DNA from: Cavia porcellus | Lineage: Eukaryota; Chordata; Mammalia; Rodentia; Caviidae | Reading direction: 5' to 3' | Assembly: GCF_034190915.1 (NCBI RefSeq) | Contig: NW_026947493.1 | Span: forward strand, 41,038,501-41,102,500 | DNA length: 64,000 bases | Part shown: piece by piece, positions 22,326 to 32,077 of the stretch | Layout of the letters: the number at the start of each line of letters is the position of its first letter | How positions within the stretch are numbered: the stretch's first letter is position 1 | Position numbers and translations under genes: made by a program | The notes under the pieces: generated by a model | Told to the model about the DNA's origin: nothing | What the model saw: only the letters and a program-made list of their open reading frames with translations | Databases searched by the model: none

Positions 22326-23665
22326 AATTTTTATTTAAGGAGAAAAGAAAAGAAAGAAAAAAAAACAGTGAAGGGGTACAAGTTATACAGATTTACAGAA
22401 TAAAAAAATGCGCAGTAGGAAATCACTAGTTAATGGATTACATATTGCCATCTTAGAAATAATTGTTCAAGTCACAAAATTAAAGCTTGTAGAGTGGACA
22501 TTCCAACAATGATACTGCAGACAGTTCTGTTCAATGATCCAATAAAACTCTGTGATATCATTTTCTATCTCATACATTTAAATATACATGCAGTTATATA
22601 GTTTAGAGCACTTTCTTTTCCTCTCTTTTGTACAGTGACTATTACACATTTTGGGTTTCATTGCTCCCACGGTTCTTGTTGCTTTTTTGGAAGAGAGTAA
22701 AACCAAATGTGACATAACAGAACGAATCGGTCAAGTCAAAAGGGTGGACATAATAGATAATATAAAAACATAATACAAGGTGATCAACAATGGTTACCAT
22801 AATGCCTCCCGCTATTTCTAATAGAATTGCCTATATCATTAGTTGTAATACAATTGAACAAAACCGTAAAGAATAAAACCGACAAAACCAAAACATTGGA
22901 GATATTGTAGGTCTTCAAAAGTAGATAAAAGTCAACGAGAATGGGCGTTATAATGAATCTCATTATCTTCTCAGCTGATGCCTAAACTTTCGAACCTGAT
23001 ACTATCCAGCAAAACAGAATAGAGGAACCTCAGTCAAAAACCAGATGGTGAGAGTAACACAGGGCTTCAAATCGAGATAATAGAAAGTCAAAGTGGGTTA
23101 CTATATTATATCCTGCTATATTTTTCCCTTTAATTAAATGGATAAAAATAAAAAAGTAAATAATGGAGTGGAGATTGAGAAAAAAAGAGGGCATAACAGC
23201 GAAACAGGGCAGATCAAAACATAACCATTTAAGCAGAATAGTGTTTCACCACCAGATAATCCTGACCCAAAAATAGTTACCATATTGACTCCCTCCCTGA
23301 AGTCCTTGAGTACAACTTCATATACTGTAGCATTAAGTATATCAAAACAATGTAAATCCATTTAAGAGAATGACAGCATTATAGAGTATTTAGAATCGAC
23401 TAACAGAAAAAGAAGAATGGTCTCTGTATAATCTCCTTGTCTTTAAAAGGTTTTTTCTTATACTATCGTACTTAACAAAATCCAATAAGATACAACCTGT
23501 TTAGACCATTGGAGACAGAAGAACAAAAGCTAGATGAGACTTCAAAACAAGATGGTACTAAATCAGCATTACCTATTAAGATGTCATTTTCTCCAAAAAA
23601 AGCTGTTCCTATCATCCAATCTTCTCTGTCTCATTTCTGTTGAGCTCTTTTTCTGTCAGTAGCTG
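22326..23665 (-). other. ORF2-less 3' region of the half-L1
   Basis: About 1.34 kb between the ORF1 stop and the poly(A) tail, AT-rich, with only short frames (largest 75 codons at 23134-23361, hydrophobic, no motif). The last ~150 nt in sense resemble the end of the L1 at 40.62-40.78 kb: both have an AACAATATG/GGCAATATG stretch, then an AATCTGT..TAACT segment, then CCTTAAA(A)TAAAA(A)TTAAAA before the tail. This suggests a shared 3' tail, which an L1 reverse transcriptase could use. This is a visual comparison, not an alignment. Confidence 0.7.
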
Positions 23666-24715
23666 TCAGTTTGTCTTCTTCATTTTGTTCTCTGCTCCAT
23701 TCGTTGTGGCCTCCCCGCCCCTATTTCTGGGTTCTTTGTATTTTTCTTTTTTTAGAATATCCTGCAATACTTTCTGTAGGGTTGAATTGGTGGTTGCAAA
23801 TTCCCCCAGTTCCTCTTTATCCTGGAAGCACCTCGTTTTTCCATCAATTTCCAGGGACAGTTGTGCAGGATATCTCAATCTTGGCTGTAGATTATTATCT
23901 TTCAAAGCTTGAATTATTTCTCCCCATGCTCTTCGTGATTTGATGGTTTGTGAAGAGAAATCTGCTGTAATTCTGATGGGTCTTCCCTTGTAAGTGATCT
24001 GTTTCTTGTCTCTTACAGCTTTTAATATTCTGTTCTTGTATTGAATTTCTGGAATTTTTATTATTACATGCCTGGGTGTTTCTCTGTTAGGGTTGTAGGT
24101 AGCTGGGCTCCTGTATGCCTCATACATTTGAGTATCTTTACCTTTTGCTAAATTAGGAAAATTCTCCTGGATTATTTCTGTGAGTAGCTTTTGTAGTTCA
24201 CTTGTTTGTGTCCCTACTTCTTCTTTTATGTTCTTAATCCTTAAGTTATGGCTCCTCTTATCATCTTCTTGTCTTTGTATTATTGCTGTGTGTTTCTTTG
24301 TTATTTTTAAGAAGTTTTTCATTTCATTCTCCCATGTTTCAAGTCTGCCCTCCAATTCAGATAGTCTGTCCTTAGTTTCTTTCAAGCTGTTATGCCAGTC
24401 TTGGGTAGACTTCTTAATTTCTTGATAGTCCCTTTGCACCTGCTTCACATACTCAATGCTTTCTCTGTTTTCTCCATCAAGCAATTCTCCCCTCTTTTTC
24501 TGTTCTTCCATTCCACCATCTGCTTTTTCCTGGGTGGTGCTTAGCATTTCTCTAACTATTCTGCATACTTCTAGCTTCAGGTCATTGATAACTTCATTCC
24601 TGAATTGGTCTATGAGGCTCTCTAAATGGCGCTTAATGTATATTGGTGCAGTGTCCACTGCCTGATTCTCAGGATTGGGGGTCGAGGAGCCTTTTTTGTT
24701 GCTTCCCTTCCCCAT
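23666..24715 (-). CDS. Intact L1-type ORF1 protein
   Basis: 349 codons from ATG at 24715, close to the usual ~340-370 residues of L1 ORF1p, the RNA-binding trimeric nucleic-acid chaperone of the retrotransposon particle. Regions: basic disordered N-terminus (residues 1-20, MGKGSNKKGS...); charged heptad-rich coiled coil (about 30-150); RRM (about 155-250) starting HNLRIKNIKEE and containing ENFPNLAKGKDTQ and TPRHVIIKIPEI; C-terminal domain (about 251-325) with ADFSSQTIKSRRAWGEI and LQPRLRYPAQLSLEIDGKTR; a basic tail. Residues corresponding to human ORF1p N157, R159, R261 and Y282, important for RNA binding, are all present, at the same numbers in this protein. No frameshift or stop. The ORF is antisense to the plus strand and in the same sense as CYP7B1. 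Confidence 0.95.
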   Translation of the reverse strand: MGKGSNKKGSSTPNPENQAVDTAPIYIKRHLESLIDQFRNEVINDLKLEVCRIVREMLSTTQEKADGGMEEQKKRGELLDGENRESIEYVKQVQRDYQEIKKSTQDWHNSLKETKDRLSELEGRLETWENEMKNFLKITKKHTAIIQRQEDDKRSHNLRIKNIKEEVGTQTSELQKLLTEIIQENFPNLAKGKDTQMYEAYRSPATYNPNRETPRHVIIKIPEIQYKNRILKAVRDKKQITYKGRPIRITADFSSQTIKSRRAWGEIIQALKDNNLQPRLRYPAQLSLEIDGKTRCFQDKEELGEFATTNSTLQKVLQDILKKEKYKEPRNRGGEATTNGAENKMKKTN

Positions 24716-25449
24716 ATTTTCTGTTCCTTATAAAATGTAATCTTACACAGGAGGCCCGGCTTCCCTGCCTGTCAGCCACAGCTTGATCAAATTGCGCTGG
24801 CTAGTTGTTCCCGCTCACCGCTGCGCCCCAGGGAGTTGCGGAGGAGGCAGCCTACGCGGGAGTCGGTCGCTCCTCCGGGCCACCGTCAGGCTCTGGGATC
24901 TGGGTTAGGCCAGCCTAGGGAGTCCGCCAGCAGCATCCCTCCGGTCAGGCACCTTTCACCAATCCCGTCCGAGAGGGAAACGTGCGGCTGCAGTTGCCAC
25001 CGCGCCCTGCTCTTACAGGACTGCCCGCGCCCAGAAAAACCTCCACTGGAGTCAACCTGCGGTAGGGAGTCAGTTCCTCGCTCACCTCGCCACCAGTCAG
25101 CCTTCCTCCCTGTCCGTCGCGTTTCCGACTCCGTTCGCAGACTCCCGTTCCCAAGCCTCTGCGTGTCTCTCCCGCTATGGAGGCAGCCGGCCGCCGGGCG
25201 GCGGGAAATCCAAACCGCGGTTTCCTATGGCGCGGAGTCGAGCCTCCACACCGAGATTTTTCTGTTCCTATTTTAGCGCCAGGACTGTATTCCAAGTTGG
25301 ATTCTCTCAGCCCAGTTCGTTCCTGAGTCAGCAGAGCATATCTCTACTGGTTCGTATCTCCTTAGTCCGCATCATTCCTGGCCTCTGAGCCGAGCCTTTA
25401 GAGAGCGTTCAGTAGTTGCTGTTGTCTGTCCGCCATGTTCTCCAACTGG
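24716..25449 (-). promoter_or_regulatory. CpG-rich 5' UTR / internal promoter of the half-L1
   Basis: About 734 bp upstream of ORF1, strikingly GC- and CpG-rich (especially 24770-25280) in an otherwise AT-rich intron. Autonomous L1-type elements carry their promoter here. An ATGGCGG core sits at positions +14 to +20 of the element (25436-25430), like the YY1 site at the start of human L1 that positions transcription initiation. Long stop-free frames occur on both strands (116 codons sense at 25295-24945; 146 codons antisense at 24836-25276). Neither opens with ATG (both with TTG), so they may only reflect base composition. Confidence 0.75.
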
Positions 25450-25464
25450 CTGGAAAACTTTTTC
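25450..25464. repeat. Target-site duplication, 5' side of half-L1
   Basis: CTGGAAAACTTTTTC, identical to 22297-22311. The T-rich strand TTTTT/CATA fits the loose L1 endonuclease preference for TTTT/A-like sites. Confidence 0.95.
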
Positions 25465-26419
25465 ATAGGCAAGTTGGAAGGTGAACTATTCACTTTGACG
25501 AACTAATTTTCTTCTTATTTACACAGATAAGGCTACATATTTTAATTTTAATTTTATTTTGGGGGTTTTAGGAATAGAATGTTATACAAATATACATATA
25601 TAATTTTTTTCAACAAGGAGTAGCTTTTTTTTGGACATTATTGCCAAAGTCATTTGGTGTAATATTGGTTGATAAAAAATTTTTGAGAATTAAAATGTTA
25701 TTTCGCAGTATTGTTTCTCAAATTATTCCAACACTCCTGTAAGTAGTGTTAACTTGTTTCAGGGCTAGATGGATTAGGAAAAACTGACAGAAACCTGAAT
25801 AAAGCAAGATATGTACTGATTTTAACATGTATGTGTACACGGATGCATATGCATTTTAAACTGACCTTGAAAAATTGATGTCCAAGTCAATAATTTATTA
25901 ATTCTCCCCACAGACAACTTCTCTTAAGGCAAATATCTGAACTCACAGTAGGATACACAGGGATATGCTGTGGCTTTAGGGCCTGTCCCCTAGCTTTCAG
26001 ATACTTTTTCACTCCTGAGAAACAGCTGCCTTCTGAGGCATGCTTATGTATTTGTACCAAGTGTTGTCATTTTGTTTTTTGCTTTATATTTTTGCCCATA
26101 ACAGTAGGGCAGAGGCTAAGAAAACAAAGGCCATATTATATTTGTAAAACATCAAGATAACATTTGAGAACTTACATATAGGATCTTAAAATACTGATTT
26201 TATGATTACTGATGGACATTTAAGAATTCATTTTGCTTCTTTTCAAGAATGAGAAGTATATTTTATTTTCACAGGTTGTATTTCAAAGACTGAATGTGAA
26301 AGAAACAAGTAGTTTATTTGTATTTAAATACATAGATGCTAAAGGTGGGAAAAATCTCCTAAGGTTTAGGGTTATTACACAGGGGAGGTTTACAACCCTG
26401 TAATAATAATAGATAAACA
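25465..26419. other. Intron sequence, no feature recognised
   Basis: AT-rich unassigned DNA. Confidence 0.45.
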
Positions 26420-27208
26420 ATAAGCAATGAACAAAACATTTGAATAAACTTTTCACTAAAGACAATATGCAAATGGATACTAAATCCATGAAAGGATGTT
26501 CAACATCAGTAGTCTTTAGAGAAATGCATATTAAAAACTAAAATAAAATTCTACCAGATACCTACTACAATGATTAGAATATATTTTAACCAATGACTGT
26601 TCCAAGTGCTTTCAAGGATGAGAAGGAAAGGTCATTTCATAAACTGCTGGAAGAAAATATAAAATAGTATAGTCACATTAAGCAGAGTTTAGCAGTTTCT
26701 TATAATGTTCAACATACATTAAATGCTGTAATACTGTCTATGGCCCACTAACTCTAATCCAAGATAATTCTGCACCCCTAAAATATCAAAAACATTGTCC
26801 ACAGAAAGATCTGTACAGAATATGCACAGGGGCATTAATCATAACAGCAAAAAGCTGGGAACAGTGCCTACTCCCTAGTGAATGATGCACAGTATAGTAT
26901 ATCTATATGATGGAACATTCAGCAGTAAAAATCAAGACAGAACAAGTCACGCATTCATAACTTGATAATATAAAGTCAACGATTTTAATAATCTTCAAAA
27001 GCATTTTGCTATGAGTAAAAGTCAGATGCATCATTTTATTTGTATAAAATTTTTAGAAAAGATGGAAATATGGATAGAAAGCAGATCAGTGCTTCCTTCA
27101 AGTTTGAGGAAGAAAGAGATTCAATGCAAACAGGCATTAGGAAAATTTGATGGAGGATGGAAATATTTTAAGTTAGATTGTGAAGATGGTTGCACAACTC
27201 TATGAATT
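26420..27208 (+). mobile_element. L1 ORF2 end plus 3' UTR (old L1M-type)
   Basis: Starts in ORF2 near the C-terminus (CATTTGAATAAACTTTTCACTAAAG ~ 'catttctccaaagaagatat', then GGATGTTCAACATCAGTAG). It continues through GGAACATTCAGCAGTAAAAA (the MEYYAAIK-coding stretch) to a 3' UTR with GGATGGAAATATTTTAAGTTAG and GGTTGCACAACTCTATGAAT. Many frameshifts. Confidence 0.85.
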
Positions 27209-27227
27209 AAAATGCATCTAATCAAAC

Positions 27228-27397
27228 TCAGGTGTGTGATACAAACTCCTAAGCCTAACATCCAGGAGGCTGTGGCAGGGGGATAGCAGGAGTTCAAGGC
27301 CACATAGTGAGTTCACTAGGCTACATAGTGAGTTCAAAGCCTGCCTGAAGTATGTAGTGCAACCCTATCTCAACTTGCCCCAAGTAAACAAACAAAC
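27228..27397 (+). mobile_element. B1 SINE with 19-bp duplication
   Basis: B1 with the internal quasi-duplication typical of rodent B1 (ACATAGTGAGTTCACTAGG / ACATAGTGAGTTCAAAGCC) and an (AAAC)n tail. Flanked by AAAATGCATCTAATCAAAC (27209-27227) and AAAATGCATTTAATCACAC (27398-27416), 17 of 19 identical. It inserted just after the L1 3' end. Confidence 0.9.
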
Positions 27398-27416
27398 AAA
27401 ATGCATTTAATCACAC

Positions 27417-30400
27417 AATTAAAATTGATTAATTGATCATAGAATGTAAATATCTCAATGAGCCTGAAAAATACATGAGAAACATCCCATGACTAATTTC
27501 ATATTCAATGGTCAGATGTCTCTAAATGAAATGTCACTCAAAATATTATTTAAATTTCTATTATTAGGTAAAGAAAAAATAAGTATCATTCCCCAGAACT
27601 TAAAACTACAGATACTGTTAGCAAAACATTTATACACTATCCAGGTAATGTTGTGTCATTTTTATATATGAGGAAACATTTTTATTCTCCTATTTTAAAA
27701 CTCTGTTCATTAACAATTCTTTTTTTTTTTTTGTCTTTTTCATTTTTTCATTAACAATTCTATAGAACTCAAAATACGAATTTTGCAAAGTTTCCTAAGT
27801 AAATCAAGGTCCTCAAGCTGAAGAGTCTTGAGAGACTTATCTACTCATTCTAAGCTTCACAAAGAAACACAATCAGAGAAATAAAATAAATTGCCCACAG
27901 TTATGCGGCAGCAAAGCAACAGAAAAGATCAGGGTCCAGGTCTCCCGACTCAGAATCTGATGTGTGTTTTCTCTGGCCATACATTCCAAGGAAAGACAGG
28001 TACATGTCATGGTTAAGAGAGTCTTGACCTTCTGAAATTGGATTTTTTATCTTTTCTGGTATGTTTTTGCACTTGCAGTGGGGCCAGATGTGGTAATACT
28101 ATAAAGTAAATAAACGTAAGATGTTATCTCCCATCAGGCAACTTCTGTTTGTGACTAAGTGAGCCAAGATGAAGATACACTTCAAATAAAAGACTCAGCT
28201 GGACTAACACAGCCACAAGGCTTCTTAGCTTGAGATGAAATCTGGCACCTAGCCACTGAGATTCATAAACTATAATGTAATAAACTCATATGAACAAAAA
28301 TCTAATTTACATATTCAACACTAGTTACCTGAATAAGTCATATGAGAACTAATTTTTGGCAACCACATTAATTCTCTGAAAACAAAATGAGCCCCTTTAT
28401 ACTAGACAGAATATGGTAGTTTAAGGGTTCTCAAATCTTATATTCCATCTATATATTTTCTGCATCTCTAGATTCCAAGAGGTACTTCTAGAAACTTTTA
28501 CATTGCATTTGAATCTAGTTCAGTATCTATTGTTTTACTCACCTATTGATGAAAATACAGTACAAAAATTAGGCATGTGAAGGAAAAGAAATGAATTACA
28601 AACACCAAAAGTAAATAAAATGTTGATGACTTTTAAGGAGAAAGGACATGAGAAAATTCTTCAGGATTGTGAATCCACCATTGTGAGAGATACAACTTCA
28701 TGTGTGGATTTCAGTATAATTATGAACAATCAGGACAAATACTATTGTGGTTTAGATCTAAAATGTGTCTCAGAAATCGCACTAGTACAGAGGTAGGGCT
28801 TTTGGAAAGTTACTCGATCATGGAGCTGCTATACTCATGAGTGGATTAATGCTGTTAGGAAGGTGGGGTACGCTTGGAGAAAGCAGATCACTTCAAGTGT
28901 GACTTGACTTAGTTGATTCCAACATTAAACAGTTTATTACATTCAAAAATAAATAAAAGCACAAGTTTGCAAAGACTTCTCCGTAGTAATAGTACACTCA
29001 GAATAAAGACATATTGGATTGTCTGCATGAATCAAAGTTATTTAAACTGCGTAATATCCAAAATGAGTCCAATAAGTGTAAGTATGTATTAATACAAACA
29101 GACTTACTGTTTTAGAAAAAAAATAGAAACAAGGCAAATATTACTCTTGGAAAACATTTAATTCTTTAAATTGTAGATAAAATCATTTTTTAAAATAACC
29201 CAGGCAATGAATTTTAAAAGTTTAAATGATAGCTTTGAAATTTTGTTTAACTTGGACATCTGGAAAACTTAAAATTCAACAATGCAAACTAAGTGCAACA
29301 GAAATTTTTCTGCATTTCAGATTCACATTTCCTTTCACCCCTACAGTGCGCCTGAGAACTCCTCCACAGCACATGAGGATTGGGCTCAAAAGAAACCAGT
29401 GGCATGAGAGCCTTTCCACAGCTGTCACTGGGTGTGTGAAATGTGATTATAAATGCTGATTTCCTATATTAAAATAAAGTAAGAAGATACGTTTAGTCAG
29501 TAAAGAACAGAGTCAGAGTTCTACTGAGTGTCATGATAACCTAAAAACTTTAGGAACATTCTAGTTGGGGGATGTTTTCAGTGGTTGCTTAATGTTATCA
29601 AAGACATTTGATTTTTCTGGAATACTTTCTCTCATAGAAGTAGAACAATGTAATTCCCCTCTACTCTGCAGCCGGCAGGGAACCAGCAGCTTGAGAGACC
29701 TGTTTCTTCAAAACCACTCTGCTGTGATGCCTGCTACACAGATCCAGATTAACACTGCAGCTACTTATTTACACAAAATAAAATGATATGGTTAAAGAGA
29801 CCCTGGGGAAAGCGGAGGAACAGTTAAGACTCTGGAATTTAAAACAAATACTGATAATGCTTCCTTGGTGATTGTGGAGATCAGGAGCACAGGATATGAA
29901 TTTGAGTATCGGTTTGTACTATACTGCTACTTAATCCCCAGTTGACAGTGTTTGAAGGATTTGGGACCTTTGGCAGTTGACTAGTTTCACAGAACTAGTG
30001 TCTTTTAAAACAAGATCCCAAAGAGCCCCTTTTGCTCTCTGCCTTGCTGTGAAGCCACATCCTGAAATTACACATACAAGTATGTGTACACATACACATA
30101 CTTGACCTCTTAACTCCTAGTCTTTGACCTTTCCAAATTACTCTGCAAACTTCAGCCATCCACAGACCACTGCCAAAAAAATTTAGCTACATTCATAGCC
30201 AGATCCATGAAACACCTGATCAGATTATTTCTTAGTATCTTTTAAAACTGTCTCATTCCTTTTAGATAAATAACTACCATAAAAAAGATAGAAGAACAGA
30301 ATTTTGTTACTAAATTTTAGCTAGATAATCTAGTCTGCTGAAAGTTGCAAGCTCTTTTGGTTAGAAGGAAGATTAGCAAGTGCCATAGAAGCTTAGACTT

Positions 30401-31859
30401 GGTCTTGAAGTTACTGAAACTTTGCAGCAATTTGCAAAGAAGCTGACAATTCTTGAAAGATGATTCAGCACTGATGGTCCATCTCAAATAACACACAGAC
30501 CACAGAAGGAGCTCCACACACTGGGAAGAGCTGTTCCATGGCTCTGCCTCCTGAAAAAGGGCCCTGCAACAGTGAACATCACAGAGATGTGAAAGGGAAG
30601 ATTTTGCTTGCTGAGATACCAGAGAAATGTTTCATTCACCATATAATTCTCAATATTTTACACAGGAAGAAGTGGTCTAAGTGAGTCCCACTATCAAAGA
30701 GAAATCCATTTTTAAACACACAAACTCACAAAAGAGTCCTAGGAGAGAAAAGCTCACTACAGAAAACTTTCACAGCATGCTAGTTTTTGTTTCTGAATTC
30801 CTTTTACTGATGTTAAAAAGTATCTTTGATGCTATAGGCTTTATAATAAAGGGATGTCAAGACTACACTGGGACTGGGGAAATCACTGGATTTTAACTAC
30901 CACAAATATGAATCTTTATTTGAAAATTTCAACTACAAGCAAAACATAAACAGTGAGATGCAGATTGGTAGCTGAGGATCTATTCTGTCCCATAAAAATT
31001 CTTAGGTCCATAAAAAAAAGTAAACTGATTCTGTATCTTGGTGCCCATTACTAGAAAAGTTCTATTTATGAAGGACTGGCTTTTATAACAAAATGCTATG
31101 TCAAAAACACACAAAATACTGTGAGATTCATCACATTAAGCATTAGTGGCAGAGAAAAGTAGATAAAACCAGGATCTGAATAATTTTTGTAAACCTTAAC
31201 ATTTTTCATGTCTGAGGTCTGAAATGAAACTCATTCTCTAGAAAGAGCATTCTTGATTTGAGTAATTTCTAGTATAAAGTACTACAGCCAATGAGCATCT
31301 GTTTCCTCTCAGGAGAAAAACTTTAATATTGGAGAGCAGTACTCAGAAGCCCGCTCCAACTTCCTGAGGAAGAGGAGCTAGTTTCTCCTGGGAGTTCTTC
31401 TGACATTCTTATTAGATGTAGGACCTACTATGAAAAATCCATGTCATCCAGTAGATATTTGCGCCAGGCCCTACCTCGTTTTTGGAAAGAGTTGAGTTTT
31501 TCCTTTTAAACATCCAGCACTTGTCATATTGTCAGGTATGAGCAGGATTCCAAAATGTATGTTAAAGAAAGTAAAGCTTAAAAATCTAGATTTGGTTTTA
31601 AAAATCTGTATCTGTGATAGAAACAATACAGAATCAAGAAGAGCAAAACGTATAACCTGTAATTCAACTACCTCAAAATAGATATTATTAGCATCTAGCA
31701 TACATCCTACAGGCTTTTTTTTTTTACTAACATACAGAGAATTTCTGTTTTCATTATAGTGTAGAGCCATACAACTGACTGCATATGTACTAGGGATGGG
31801 GTTCTGTGGCAGTGCTCACCTAGAATGTATATAGTTCTGAATCTGATCCCATAGGGCAC
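27417..31859. other. Intron sequence, little recognised
   Basis: 4.4 kb of AT-rich DNA without a repeat I can name. A T-run lies at 27720-27732. Open frames are short (up to ~99 codons, 31471-31770 minus) and show no domain. A possible alternating purine-pyrimidine patch (ACATACAAGTATGTGTACAC) lies near 30069. Confidence 0.4.
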
Positions 31860-32046
31860 AAAGAAAAGAAAGGAAGGGAAGGGAAGGGAGAGGAGGGGAA
31901 GGGGAAGGGAAAGGGAAGAGAAGGGAAGGGAAGGGAAGGGAAGGGAACGGAAGGGAAGGGAAGGGAAGGGAAGGGAAGGGAAGGGAAGGAAAGGGAAAAG
32001 GGAAGAGGAAAAAGATGAGAGGAGAGGAGTAAAGAGGAAGATAAAG
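31860..32046. repeat. (GGGAA)n purine repeat
   Basis: About 180 nt of G/A-only tandem pentamers with variants (AGGGGAAGGGGAAGGG). Open frames on the minus strand here encode only FPSLP-type repeats and are not genes. Confidence 0.95.
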
Positions 32047-32077
32047 AAAGAGGATTGCAAGTAAAATTGTAAAGTAA

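Larger units (their letters stand above)
22312..25449 (-). mobile_element. Complete half-L1 (HAL1-like) retrotransposon
   Basis: A 3.1-kb minus-strand insertion bounded by a perfect 15-bp duplication. In sense order it has a CpG-rich 5' UTR (25449-24716) beginning CCAGTTGGAGAACATGGCGG, an intact 349-codon ORF1 (24715-23666), a ~1.35-kb 3' region without ORF2 (23665-22326), an AATAAA signal (22335-22330 on the minus strand) and a 14-nt poly(A) tail (22325-22312). No endonuclease, reverse transcriptase or Cys-rich ORF2 segment can be read in any frame of the 3' region. HAL1 elements are known L1 derivatives that keep ORF1 only and are presumed to use L1 ORF2 protein in trans. An alternative is a one-off L1 with ORF2 deleted. 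The full-length ends, intact ORF1 and perfect duplication indicate a recent insertion. Confidence 0.85.

Noticed and set aside
23640..24665. Several plus-strand frames of 69-90 codons
   Set aside because: Antisense shadows of the intact ORF1.
24836..25276. 146-codon plus-strand Arg/Pro-rich frame as a host gene
   Set aside because: It lies wholly in the half-L1 CpG-rich 5' UTR, lacks an ATG start and reflects composition; kept only as a low-weight finding.
22312..25449. Endogenous retrovirus
   Set aside because: No LTRs, gag/pol or primer-binding site; poly(A) tail, ORF1 and target-site duplication identify an L1-type element.
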